Below, in pieces: positions 21,863 to 32,423 of a stretch of 64,000 nucleotides of DNA; positions within the stretch are counted from its first letter, which is position 1, and every line of letters begins with the position of its first letter. The stretch is taken from contig JALGAS010000001.1 of NCBI GenBank assembly GCA_023078685.1, positions 5,146,001 through 5,210,000 on the forward strand, given 5' to 3'. This DNA comes from Neopestalotiopsis rosae. Its lineage: Eukaryota > Ascomycota > Sordariomycetes > Amphisphaeriales > Sporocadaceae. The translations under genes and the position numbers were made by a program. The notes beneath the pieces are model-generated. The model saw nothing but the letters and a program-made list of their open reading frames with translations, made no database searches and was not told the origin of the DNA.

Positions 21863-23836
21863 CTAGCATGCTGCTGGTCGCTGAAGAGAAGGGCCGCAGC
21901 TCACTGAGGAGAGTATTCCCTGTCTCTCCAAATCCGCAATAATTTTCAACAACACCAAGTCCATATTTTTAGGCGCCATGATGGAGATGGCCACGGGAAG
22001 GGAATGGGAACTCCCCGTAAATTTGGACACGAACTGGGTTTCGCCCACAGGCAAGGTAAAGTCGGGACAGCCTGAGCAATATGCCAGCGAGTAGACGGAG
22101 AAGCCGTCCCAAAAGGTCTGGCCGGTGGCCAGCCGGCCGAGGTCGTTACGGTACCGGGGCGTCCCCCAGGACTGCGGATAGACGAGGATGGGTATCTCGT
22201 CCCCGTCCGTGGCGGGTCTCGGCAACAAGACCTCGTTCACCCACGTGGAGAAGAGACGGTTGGCACTGGCCGCCTGGGTCAATTCGTCTTTCGACACCTC
22301 GCGGCCGTAGTCTAGACGACGCTGCGTAATCTCTTCTATAAAGGGCTTTTTGCCATGGCGCAGGTAATACTCCCTTACAAATGGATCGATGACGTTCCAT
22401 GAGAGGGGGCTGTATACAAGGTTCTTGTAAATATTGGCTGTGGCTTTGGCAAGGTCGGCGGGCATGTCCGGGGGACGGGTAGCTTTCCAGAGATCATCAA
22501 TGCACACGGCATCGCGTTTGCGATCTAGGTAGTACTGCAGGTCTGCGACAAACTTTGCCATGGCATGGTCGGCTGATGTGCGATATGGACCCTGTTGAGG
22601 CCCGGGAGGGAAGAACTTTGGGCTCTCCTGTGTCTCATCCCAACCTTCTGGTTCAACCGCATATAGAACCCGGTAGCGAAGCTTCTTTTCAGGTTTGATT
22701 TCTGCTTTCAAGTCATCATCTAGCATCACCGTGTACACCGACTCTGCAAGTTTCGCTGAGCGTGCAAATACGCCAGGAGTGTCCATGCCGTCAGAACAGA
22801 CCAATCCCGAGCTCTCCATGGAGTGTGTCGAGGGCCGGAGGCCATATACTCCGTTGACAGCGGCGGGATGTCTGACAGAACCGCCCGTATCCGTGCCAAT
22901 GGTGAAGTCCAGCCAGTCGTAGCTGGCACAGGCGGCAGCAGACCCGGAGCTGGAGCCCGAGGGTTTCTGGCAACCGTCGCCGCGCGGGTTGGTGGGTGTG
23001 ACCTCTTCCATACGCTCTAGGGGATCTTGTCCATCGCACCACTGGCCGCACCTCAGTTTGCCTACCATGATGGCACCGGCGTCTGTAAGTCTCTCGATAC
23101 AAGCTGCCGTCTTATCCCGAGGGGGGTAGAACTCGCGATAGCATTTGCTTCCATTACCCGTTTCTAGCCCAGCGACATCGATGACGTCCTTGACTGCAAA
23201 TCTCATACCACTCAGTGGTCTGTCTGCAGTTACATCTCCAAACCCCAGCCTTGGTGGCACTGGAATTCTTGTTGAACCCTCCAGCCACTGGTATCTACCG
23301 GACTCATGTCGCAGTGTACCGCCCACAAAGGCATTGTTGAAATCGTCGCAAAGTTTCAAGACACTATACACGCGCCCGGTCAAGGAATGTACAACATATG
23401 GGCCGTAGTCCAAGAAAGAATCATCAGGGAGGCGGCGCTGGATTACACCAGTATCTGGTGAGCCCAACACCCAAGCCTCTCCTTGAGTTTTGGCAAGCAA
23501 GAAGACTGGTATTCTTTATTCAGCTGATGTTTCACTGCCGCGAGACCACAAATTGTAGAATGAATACTGACCTTCATGGAAATCGGTTGACGGCGCTCTT
23601 TTTGCGCCGTCTGTAGGCCAGAAATCAATGTTTAAAACTTTCGGTCCATGCTTTCTTATGTCTGCAAATGCTGCAGGCTGCAGCGAGATGGCTCCCAGAT
23701 ACCTCTCTTCTCCCTCGATACTCTCAACAACAGCTTTCAATTCGTCAAGAAGATATGAACCACTGCCGATTTGAACAGTTGTCGTGAATTGAGACCTAGA
23801 ACCGATCTGCGCCCCCTCCTGCTGATTTGAACCCAT
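21863..23836 (-). CDS. Amidase-signature hydrolase with N-terminal Arp1/scytalone-dehydratase-like domain
   Basis: An amidase-signature serine hydrolase cleaving a carboxamide. Exon 1 (23572-23836) and exon 2 (21863-23505), joined over a 66-nt intron, give 635 residues. The catalytic triad is visible: Lys in FAVKDVIDVAG, the cis-Ser in GSSSGSAAA and the nucleophile Ser in GTDTGGSVRHPAA. The first 160 or so residues (starting MGSNQQEG, with SYLLDELKAVVE and DYGPYVVHSLTGRVYSV) precede the amidase core. That matches the fungal group annotated with a scytalone dehydratase-like Arp1 N-terminal domain. Several cysteines sit near the active site. The substrate is unknown. It is not a close copy of the second amidase in the window (37444-39274), which lacks this N-terminal domain. 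Confidence 0.87.
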
Positions 23837-24316
23837 CGCGAGTAAATGTTGGGGAAGAAGGGTGATGTAAAAAGCTGAAAAGCCCGTGGCAGGAGGTCGC
23901 GGTTCGAGTTACTGTTCGAGACGCAAAGTCAAGCACGTCACGACTGTAAGCCCCCATGGTCTTTCCCCTCCCGAAACTTAGAAATTGAGGATTATAGACC
24001 AACAAAACAACAACACAGTTCATCATGAATGAAATTATGTATTCTTGCGTCTGCCTGAAATTCCGTATTTGGTGTATCGGTCGCAAAAACCATTCTTCTC
24101 TATTATGCGCTCTGTTTAGACACGCAAAAGGACTGTCAATGACCACTGCTCATTTGATACCTTCTCGTCATCCAATATCTACACATTGGAGGCTATGAGT
24201 ATCTTCTAAATCTAGCTCTATTGCTCTAACTTTTTCATGCCTGAATAATTCTCAAGCCGCAATCGTTACATCTTCTTGGGTATTCTTCACCGAGGGGCAA
24301 AAAGCAACAACAATCA
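23837..24316. other. Intergenic region between amidase and peroxiredoxin
   Basis: Amidase promoter on the left and peroxiredoxin 3' UTR on the right. No gene or RNA recognised. Confidence 0.45.
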
Positions 24317-24355
24317 AGACTTCTAGTCAACGCGGACAGACTTCTAGTCAACGCG
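24317..24355 (-). repeat. 21-nt tandem duplication across the peroxiredoxin stop codon
   Basis: An 18-nt perfect direct repeat at 24317-24334 and 24338-24355 with a 3-nt spacer (period 21). In the gene's sense each copy reads Arg-Val-Asp-stop and the two copies are in the same frame. Readthrough of the first UAG would add only KSVRVD. Confidence 0.85.
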
Positions 24356-25130
24356 AGCTCTCTTGGTGCCGTTGGTACCATTGGTACCATTACTGTGTCC
24401 ATTCGCAGCCTCGTCAGAGACGTTGGAGAAGTACTCGAGGCTGCCCTTGGGGTCAGCCTTCATGCTCTTGGCGCCCTTCATCCAGCCAGCAGGGCAGACC
24501 TCGCCGTGCTCGTCGGTAAACTGGAAGGCCTCGACGAGACGGATGGTCTCCTCGACGTTGCGGCCGACGGGCAGGTCGTTGACGGTGATCTGGCGGAGGG
24601 TGCCCTTGGGGTCAATGATGAAGAGACCGCGGAGGGCAACACCCTCGTCCTCGAGCAGCACGCCGTAGTCGCGCGAGATCTTCTGGCTGCGGTCGGCGAC
24701 CAGAGGCAGCTCCAGGTCGGGACCGAGACCACCCTGCTTGCGAGGCTGCGATTGCCAGGCCAAATGGGAGAAGTGGGAGTCGGTCGAGAGGGCGAGAACG
24801 GTGGTGTTGATGCTGCGGAAACGAGCCAGAGCGTCGTTGTACTGAATGATCTCCGTGGGGCAGACAAAGGTAAAGTCCATGGGGTAGAACAGCAGGACGA
24901 CCCTAAGAGTGAGTATCATGTAAGTATAGGTAGCTTTATGCCATACGAGCAATCATGACTAGGTAGATCCGTGAAGGCAGCGCAGTACGCTACTGTCCCC
25001 ATTCTAGATCGGAAGAGGCTTACCATTGACCGAGGTAGTCGGACAGAGAGATTTCCTTGAACTCGCCGTTGGCGAAAACGGTCATGGCAGTGAAGCCTGG
25101 GGCCGGGCGCTGAACGAAAGCCTTGGACAT
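24344..25130 (-). CDS. Typical 2-Cys peroxiredoxin (Tsa1/Prx1 type)
   Basis: Thiol peroxidase reducing H2O2 and alkyl hydroperoxides. Exons 25024-25130 and 24344-24902, joined over a 121-nt intron, give 221 residues. Start [13 protein letters not shown]; splicing rebuilds [16 protein letters not shown]. The peroxidatic Cys is in DFTFVCPTE and the resolving Cys in HGEVCPAGW, with the catalytic-site Arg in PLVADRSQK. The GGLG motif (QGGLGPDLE) is present but the C-terminal YF helix typical of overoxidation-sensitive forms is replaced by [13 protein letters not shown] and a low-complexity NGT repeat ending KRARVD, a basic tail that might act as a weak nuclear signal. No signal peptide; probably cytosolic or nuclear. 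Confidence 0.93.
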
Positions 25131-26298
25131 TTTGTGCGGTTTTCTGGGCTTCTAGTAATGGGAATGTTTGAGGATTAGAATGTGTTTTTCTGCAACGAAG
25201 AGAGGAAAGTGTATTGTTGATAGACGTGGAGACCAAGAGAAGAAGAAGCTATTCGGGGATTGCTCTGGACTGGACTCGGGCGGTGACACCTATTTTTTCT
25301 CTTCTTCTGCTTGCTTCTCTTATCTGAGCGTTTCCACGGTCACCGTCGCAGTTTCCACATCGTGCGATTTACACCCCTGGAATCGGGGCAGCGACTGCCG
25401 CTTTGCTAACGAGATCCACCGCTCCATATCTTTCGAGGGGTCCGATTCGACGATTTGCGCAACGCGGTGGGTCAATCGCGCGATACTAGCTTGAAATGCT
25501 CCTAGACGCGTCGGATGGGCGCGTCGCTCTTTAATTGATGCGACAGCTCGTTTTTGGTCGTGTACATGGAAGGCGTAAACGAGACATTTGAAGATAGAAT
25601 TCTGAACTCTGGAGAATTGGAGAAATGTCAAGATGAGGAACGGGCACACTTTTGTTACCGCTGCGGGGAGAATTCAAACTTTCGGGTTTCTCCAAAAAAG
25701 CAAAAATCCATGCTCGCTTCACGCAATGCATTTTTGGGGTACCTGGAGTTCCAAGTGTAGCGCTCTCCAATCACTGGAGCTCATTCCGGTTACCAATCAT
25801 GACCACTGTGCCACCAGAACTCCCCATCCCCGCACCTTTCTATACGCAACCGAGAAAGGAAGCTTCATTCAGCCACTACTGTTGCCAGGACACCATTATA
25901 GGTTAGTAATATGAATAGCCCTTCTACGACACGTCCATAGTTTGGAATCTCTAGATCATTTTCCAAGATACAATCAAAGTCACATGATTATGCAAGTAGA
26001 TGTCGGAAACGCCTTCTCTACCACACTTGTTTTGTGTTACTGCCCTTATCCTGTGAGGACTTCTGACCTAGCTACACATATAATAGTCAACCTATCTGCG
26101 TACAGGTTGCAGGACCTTAGCCCACGGATCCTCACACGAGATTTTATCCTAGTCTCAGTGTCTCGCTCATTGTCCTGCACGGCCTCGCCCTACAGTGACA
26201 CACTCGCCAAGGTTTCCTCGTCGTTCGATGGATATCTCATAACCAATTGGTCATGCCCTCCGCGGGTTATGATCAGTTACTGGAAGCACTGCCGATGA
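25131..26298. other. 1.2 kb intergenic region upstream of peroxiredoxin
   Basis: Holds the peroxiredoxin promoter. Frames such as 25942-26298 (+) show no recognisable protein features. No RNA gene or repeat seen. Confidence 0.45.
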
Positions 26299-28443
26299 TT
26301 AATCCAGACGGAAAGTACACCAATACTCCAAGTCCAGCTTCATTCCCTCGCAGGCATGGAGCTTGACATCCCAGACTATCTCTCCTCGCTCCTTCAGAGT
26401 TGCCCATGCTCCAACAACCCGTTTTTCATGGTCTCCGTGATCCAGAAAATCACCAGCAGGGACCCTGGGTCCTCCTGGCTCGAGACCGTCAGGCTTCACG
26501 AGATGGAAACCGATGTCTTCATTCTCGCTGGTAGGAATATTATCCAGGACTGTGATGGTCACAGGCTGGTCTTCGTCTCCCGCGCAAATTGCAAATATGG
26601 ATGGAACGAGCGCAAGTCTTCTTGTACTCTACTCTCGAGGGTTGACGAAGCGTGAAGTGCTTGATCTTTGGCTCCGGGTATGCGACACGGATGGCAGGGT
26701 CGACACCCAGTCCAAGTGTGATGGTAGCGCCAGGGCTGCAGACGGGAAGTTCAGCGCGTCCCAAAAAAGTTCCGTCAGGCCAACAGGGCCCTTGATGAGT
26801 GAGAGCGTGCTGTCGTTCAAGACTTCGGCTTTCATATACGCTATAGGCTTGTACTTGGGAACGATGATGTGACTCAAGTTGACAGACTTGAACACAACGC
26901 GACTAACTCGTTGTTTGGATGTGGTTGATGATGGGGCCAGCAGCTTCAGCTCTGCAAGCTCGTAGGTCGAGCCAAGACCAGCCTTCTCAAATGATGCTTC
27001 TTGGAACTCAAGCTGGAAATGTTTTTGAATAGCCTGGCGATCTTCTCCGTCGGGAACACTTGCCGGGGTAGTTTTTGAACCTTGCTCAACGTCGGTAGGG
27101 ATAGCTGATGGGGCTTGGCGATGTCCAACCTGTTGCGAGATGGCCGAGAGGTCGAGATTCCCCAGAGTCTTCGTTCCAAAAAGCTCTTTGTGAGTTTTGG
27201 AGGTACCGCCCAAAACATTTTGCTCCTCATCATAATCTCGTCTCCACGTAAGTTCTTCGTCCAGATAGTTGAACCGTCTGCGAATCATCCCGGCAGTGTC
27301 GCAGTCATACGATTCGGGGTCAATACACCAGGTGGGAAGAGTTGGGATCTTGTGATTAAGGTCGGAGAAAACTGCCTGGGAGGTAGACAAGATTGCCTTG
27401 CAGTTTGACCAGGTCTCAGATGTCTTGTTGGTGAGTCTTGCGTTGAAATACAATATGCCCGAGTTGGTGGCGGTCGAAAGGATCAGATCGTAAGTTGGTG
27501 ACCAATAGGCGTAGCTTGTAAAATAGGTAAGGACAAGATCGCAAGTAGTCAGGTCTTCTCTATCGGCCTGCGTTGTCGTCTCGGCCGCAGGAGTCGCGAG
27601 CTCGCTACTTAGGCCGGAGCCCTGTTGTGGTTGAGAGAGTGTGAGTCCCGTTGTTTCTAGGCTGACTTTGACCACATACACGCGTCTTGCCCAAAAGGAT
27701 TCTCGATCCCGGCGATTTCGAGCGTCCTCTAGGAGAATCTCCTTTCGCTTGTGTGCCTTGTTCTCTTCAGCTTTTCTCATGCTGGAATATACCTTAGAAA
27801 TGGTGGCAAGTTCGTGGAGTTTATCTCGCCTCTTGATCAAATCATCCATCTGCTGCTGAATCGTACGCTGTTGAGATGACATGGCCACGGTTGTCTCGTT
27901 GAGATTCTCCCGTTCCTTCTCGTATCTGTTCAGCATATCCCATATGTGCTCGTGTTGATCAGCTTCTTTGGTCACTTGAGCGTCATCGTAGTCCATGTTT
28001 TGCAATGGATAGAGAGATTCCAATCGCTCATAAGCATTAGCGATTGCTTCTATGGCATTATCCTGCTTCTTGCGGAGCTTCGCAATCTGCTCTTGAGTCT
28101 CCTTCAGCTCTGGAAATAGGACATCTGCACGATTTCTGTCATGATCGTGGCCTAGATCACACTCGTCGCGGGAATTTGTGTCCGGATAGATCTCATCAAA
28201 TTTGTCGCAATTGTCCTGACTCTCAGCAACAACGTCCGTGATGATGACTTCTGCTCCGATGCTGTTGGCCTTGATGGAACGTTCGATGACACTTGGTGAG
28301 AGTCCAACAATGGTGACCTCGCTTGTGCCGGGCTTGAGTTGCGTCTTGATGTCTCAAGTGACTTGGGCGCAGTTCGGGAAGAAAGTGACAGAACGCGTGC
28401 CCAGATCGCGGATCTGGAACTCCTGCTTGTGGACTTCATCCAT
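26299..28443 (-). pseudogene. Broken DUF4140/DUF4139 (MuiA-like) protein gene
   Basis: Conceptually an intronless gene from 28443 (MDEVHKQEFQIRDLG) to the stop at 26299, encoding an N-terminal DUF4140 segment, a central coiled coil (about 27700-28060) and a C-terminal DUF4139 domain. Three lesions break it. (1) A TGA at 28354-28356 follows AQVT, where family members usually have Arg; a CGA to TGA change explains it. (2) A frame change at about 26760-26780, after SLIKGPVGLT. The homologous text GTFLGRAELPVCSPGA continues in another frame. (3) A second change at about 26583-26596, after RSIHICN, returns to the original frame (ITVLDNIPTSENE). Between (2) and (3) the original frame meets a stop at about 26629-26631. 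The two frame changes compensate each other. Most of the protein is otherwise well preserved, so decay is recent, or some lesions are assembly errors. Confidence 0.78.
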
Positions 28444-29828
28444 TGTGACCACAAATTAGTTGTGCCAGTGGTGAAGTGATGTGCTCAGACAAGTAGTGCG
28501 ATGGGAAGGGAAGAGAAAAAAACTTGTTCGTTGTAGTGCGAAGTGACCAAAAATTTCACACTGGTCGGTTGTGCCCCAATGCAGCGCGCCTTCTGTTTCG
28601 AGTTTCTGAGTCAACCTTGAGCGTTCTTCTAGTCAAGCGCGCAAACGAGGTAGGAGACCAATAGGAAAAACTGCAGACAAACGATAAAACCCTACAAAGA
28701 CTTTGAATTTCATGGATTAGCTTTCCGTTAGCTGGGGTCTGATATGTACGTACTCAACGCAGCAGAGATATTGAGAAAAAGGCTGCATACCCATGACACT
28801 CGTGATATTGTGCACAACTGTTACTACTAGTATATATTGAAAGTATGCATACGTTGAAGTTGAAAGTTTGACAGGCACTTGTGAATCATGCATCTTGCCA
28901 ATTCAGTCTAACTTGATCAGATAATGCCTCGAAAACATGGCCTCCACCATTGATTACAGACGGTATATCTGCTACCTCTCAACAGCGACACTGTCTATGA
29001 CCCTACCCGAAACTCCAATTGCCAACTTGTGGAAGCTTGCACGATTATTTGTCTCAATAAATGCGGAACGACCGGAGGCCCTAGATTGTGCCAGGTTGAT
29101 CTGACAGTATTCAGACCAGTCACTTTGAATCTAGCCAGTCATTTCGATTGAGGAACATCGACACAAGAAATGGCTAATGTGATAAACATGTCCGATATTC
29201 CACAATTGATACCCGATTTGAGTATGCGTCATTATGATTCTGCTACCACGTAATCTACCTGCTTCTGGTTCAGACAGCATGCAACGTCTACCAAGTCAAC
29301 CAGCTTCAACTGTGACACTCCTGTGCCTCTCAAATGGCAAAGCAAATAGCGATGAGCTAAAAGCACCCTATTGATACATGATCACCGAACGCCGTCCTTT
29401 GCGTGTTTAATGCCACCTTCGCCCGTCAACTAACATGTAACATATTTTCTGCAACAAAAAAACGAATCCGCAAATTCTCAATGTCATCAACAAGCCTGGA
29501 CACCCTAAAATTGCGGAGGCTGTGCCCAATCAGACAGAACGAAACAATACCACATGCTACCGCAAAATCGGCATCTGCCGTATGCATGTGTAAAAACAGC
29601 GGTAGTCATAGACGAAAACATCCCTACCCACATGACGCCTTGCAAAAAAAGTAACGACAACCATCTTTTTCACCTTGAACTCCACGAGAGGAAAACGAAC
29701 AGTGCTTGTGTGCGTAGAGGAGCAGGCCTCGAGAACAAACACTCGAGGAGACATGATTCTCTGGACAAAGTCAATCATTGAGAAGGCAAGTGTAGAATCT
29801 ACAATTGCCACACTCATTGATCTTCGAT
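28444..29828. other. 1.4 kb intergenic region
   Basis: Between the broken DUF4139 gene and the second Zn2Cys6 regulator. Rather AT-rich; no gene, tRNA or transposon remnant recognised. Confidence 0.5.
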
Positions 29829-32423
29829 TCATACACCACCTCCCATGAAGGCTGCCAGATCGTCAAGCTCCAGAAGTTGATTCTCAAAAGCAGCACACAG
29901 CTCGGCAGCCGTCATGTCGTTGTTGGCGGCACGGTCCTGTGAGCCAGCCTGTTCCGTGGGTGCCTCTCCAGTTGAAGAAGGCGCGCGAGGCGATTCGACC
30001 TTGGTAGGCTGAGCGGTCGGCGGAGGACTGGCAGTTGCAGGGGTGTTAGCTCCGACCGAGCCCCCGTTAATGGCGGCAAATCCAGACGTCCGGGGCGGCT
30101 CGCTTGCTCTGTCTTGAGGCTGAGCCTGGTTGCTGGTCGAACTGGGTCGCTCGTAGTCCATAGCATCCGGGTTGCTGTCGGGCTGGCTGGCCACCTCGTC
30201 CTTAGCAGGTGGGCTGGCCTCGGGCTTGGACGATTGCGGCTGATAGTTGCCACCGTTACGCAAAACCTTGGCCATGACGGAAAGGTGGCGGTACCAGGGA
30301 ATAGACAGTGTCCAGGCATCCGTTCCCTCCTGGAGGAAACGCATGGCATCGCGGACCATAACCAACGATGTCTCATTGACATTGGACGGCGTCAAACCCT
30401 TGAGGCTGAACCAGGCTACAGTAGCTCCAGCCTCGAAACAGGCAAACAGCATGACCAGGGGGAAGACAATGGCACCATCCTTGGAGCTGTCAGCATCAAG
30501 AGCCAAGAGCAAAGAGACGATGCTGTGCGAAGAAGCAAATGCCTTGTCGACAACTTGTATATGGGTGCTCGAGGCGTGGCGCCACTGCTCCTCGCTGAAT
30601 CCTTCGGTTCTGATGTATTGAAGGAGGCGGCGTCGATTGACCATGATGGTAGCGCAGTGCAGGAGACAGTGTAGCATGGCGTAGGTGAAACCGCTACCCA
30701 TGGTGATGTGCAAATTAATGTGGCCAGCCTTGTCCATGAAGTGCATGGGCAGGCCCTGGCGAATGGCGTCGATCTCATTATCCAAGGTCAAGCACTGCTG
30801 TTCAGAGAACGTTTCGATGTCCACGGTCGTGAGCATCTCAATGACATTTCGCCAAGACTGGGTAGCCAGGACAATGTGACCAAATTCGCCAACCTCAGAC
30901 AGGGGAGTTGACGGATCGGGGAGGTCGGTGGGTGCGCGGCCGCTCAAGGTGCGTACGTAGACCGGAGAACCGAAGCTGAAACTCATGTCCGGGCAAGGCA
31001 AAGCAATATCTTTGACATCGTGTGCCGTGAGAGCAGGAGAACGGCCAGGACTGCTAGTCAAGAAACAATCAAGAATATAGATGAGCCAAAGAGTTCTTCG
31101 GAAGGACTCGTCCTTGATGAACTGCTCTGCCTCTGGCTTGGAGCCGTAGTGGTTTGAGACAATGCGGTGCATTTGAGCCATGCGAGCAGCCTGGCCCAGG
31201 TAGACATAAGCGCGGATCGCGTTACGGCTGCCCCACTCATGAATGACCAGAAGGCACATAGCCTGGATATCAGCGACAGAAGGGTTGTCAAGGTTGTTCA
31301 TGACAGCACTGATGGTCTTGACTGCGAAATGCTCAGCGGCTCCTTGAGATCCATGTTGGCCACCATATCTACGGGTCAGGTGTGCGGAGTTTCTGCGAGC
31401 GTTGTTAGATACTTGCACAGAGTAATCACGAATTCGAAAAATGCACTGTTGTAAGCCGCATGCCAGAAAGCCCAGCGGGTTGCAAAGGCTATCTGAAGTT
31501 ATGGCAGTGGTAGATAGACAGTGCTATGTCAAGAAGAAATGAGCGAAGACTTACCGAGCTCCAAGCGTCAAAAGACCATTTACTATGCTGGTCTCTAGTG
31601 TACCGTTCTTGAGCTTTTGAAGAAAGCCGGGCTTGTGGAATGCGACACAGGCTGGAAGGGTCTTGTTGATGACTCTCTCGCATTCATGCACCAATTCCGG
31701 AGTAAGCCTTTACAAAAAAAGAGTGATTAGCGGATCCGGAGGTCAGGAGCGACTAGGGGGATTAAGGGTGTGGAACACGGAAGCTGGAACGACTTGGCGC
31801 CAATGAGAGGTCCTGGGAACCCCGAGGCGAGGCATCCCGGCCATAAGAGCCACGCAAACACTTGGGGCGTTCTGCCTGAGACCCTCTTCTGACGCGAGCG
31901 TGGAGGCAGAAAAGTCGGCAGTGCGCAGAACAAGTCGCGTAAGCAATTGAGAAGGTTGGGATGAATGCAGACGTGATCATCAAACAAATTTGTGTTGAAA
32001 AATTGAGTAAAAAGAAAAACGCGACGTCAAGATTTGCGCAAAGTAGAAAATATACTTACTTGTCATTGTTGGAGGTGACAGTGCGCGAGGCCAGAGGCTG
32101 GCTGGTAGCAGATGGGCGATCGTGGTTGGTGGTTGACACGCTACGCTCGCCGGGGAGACTCTCGCGTGGTCGCGGTACTCTAGCAGGCGACTGTCCGTGA
32201 TGATGCGCCAAACTCTCGGAAGGGAGATAGCACTCGTGCATTCCCTTTGCGCAGTTCTTGCACGGCGCGCGATTATTTTCATAGACCTGGTGGACATTAG
32301 ATCCGGGCCCGAATGGGCGAGGTGGTTAAGTTGAGGATGACTTACGCATTTCGTCTTGCCCTTTCTGCACCGGACACATGCGCCCCCGGCCCTTAGAGAG
32401 GTGCCACGAACGGCGCTCGACAT
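29829..32423 (-). CDS. Zn2Cys6 fungal transcription factor
   Basis: A nuclear regulator of about 670 residues in four exons. Exon 1 starts at 32423 (MSSAVRGTSLRAGG) and holds the first three cysteines (CVRC, RKGKTK, C); a GTAAGT intron splits the zinc cluster. Exon 2 carries VYENNRAPC, KNC and AKGMHEC, giving C-x2-C-x6-C-x8-C-x2-C-x6-C, then a Pro/Ser-rich linker. A long intron (about 31710-32054) leads to LTPELVHECERVINKTLP. A further intron of about 165 nt joins LGAR to NSAHLTRRYGG. The fungal_trans region includes IQAMCLLVIHEWGSRNAIRAYVYL-like helices and the FRRTLWLIYILDCFLTSS signature. The C-terminal 130 residues are Pro/Ser/Gln-rich and low complexity, ending ELDDLAAFMGGGV, an acidic/hydrophobic tail typical of activation domains. 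Target genes unknown. Confidence 0.87.

Noticed and set aside
24395..24958. 187-codon antisense frame across the peroxiredoxin
   Set aside because: Codon-mirror shadow of a highly expressed, GC3-rich gene.
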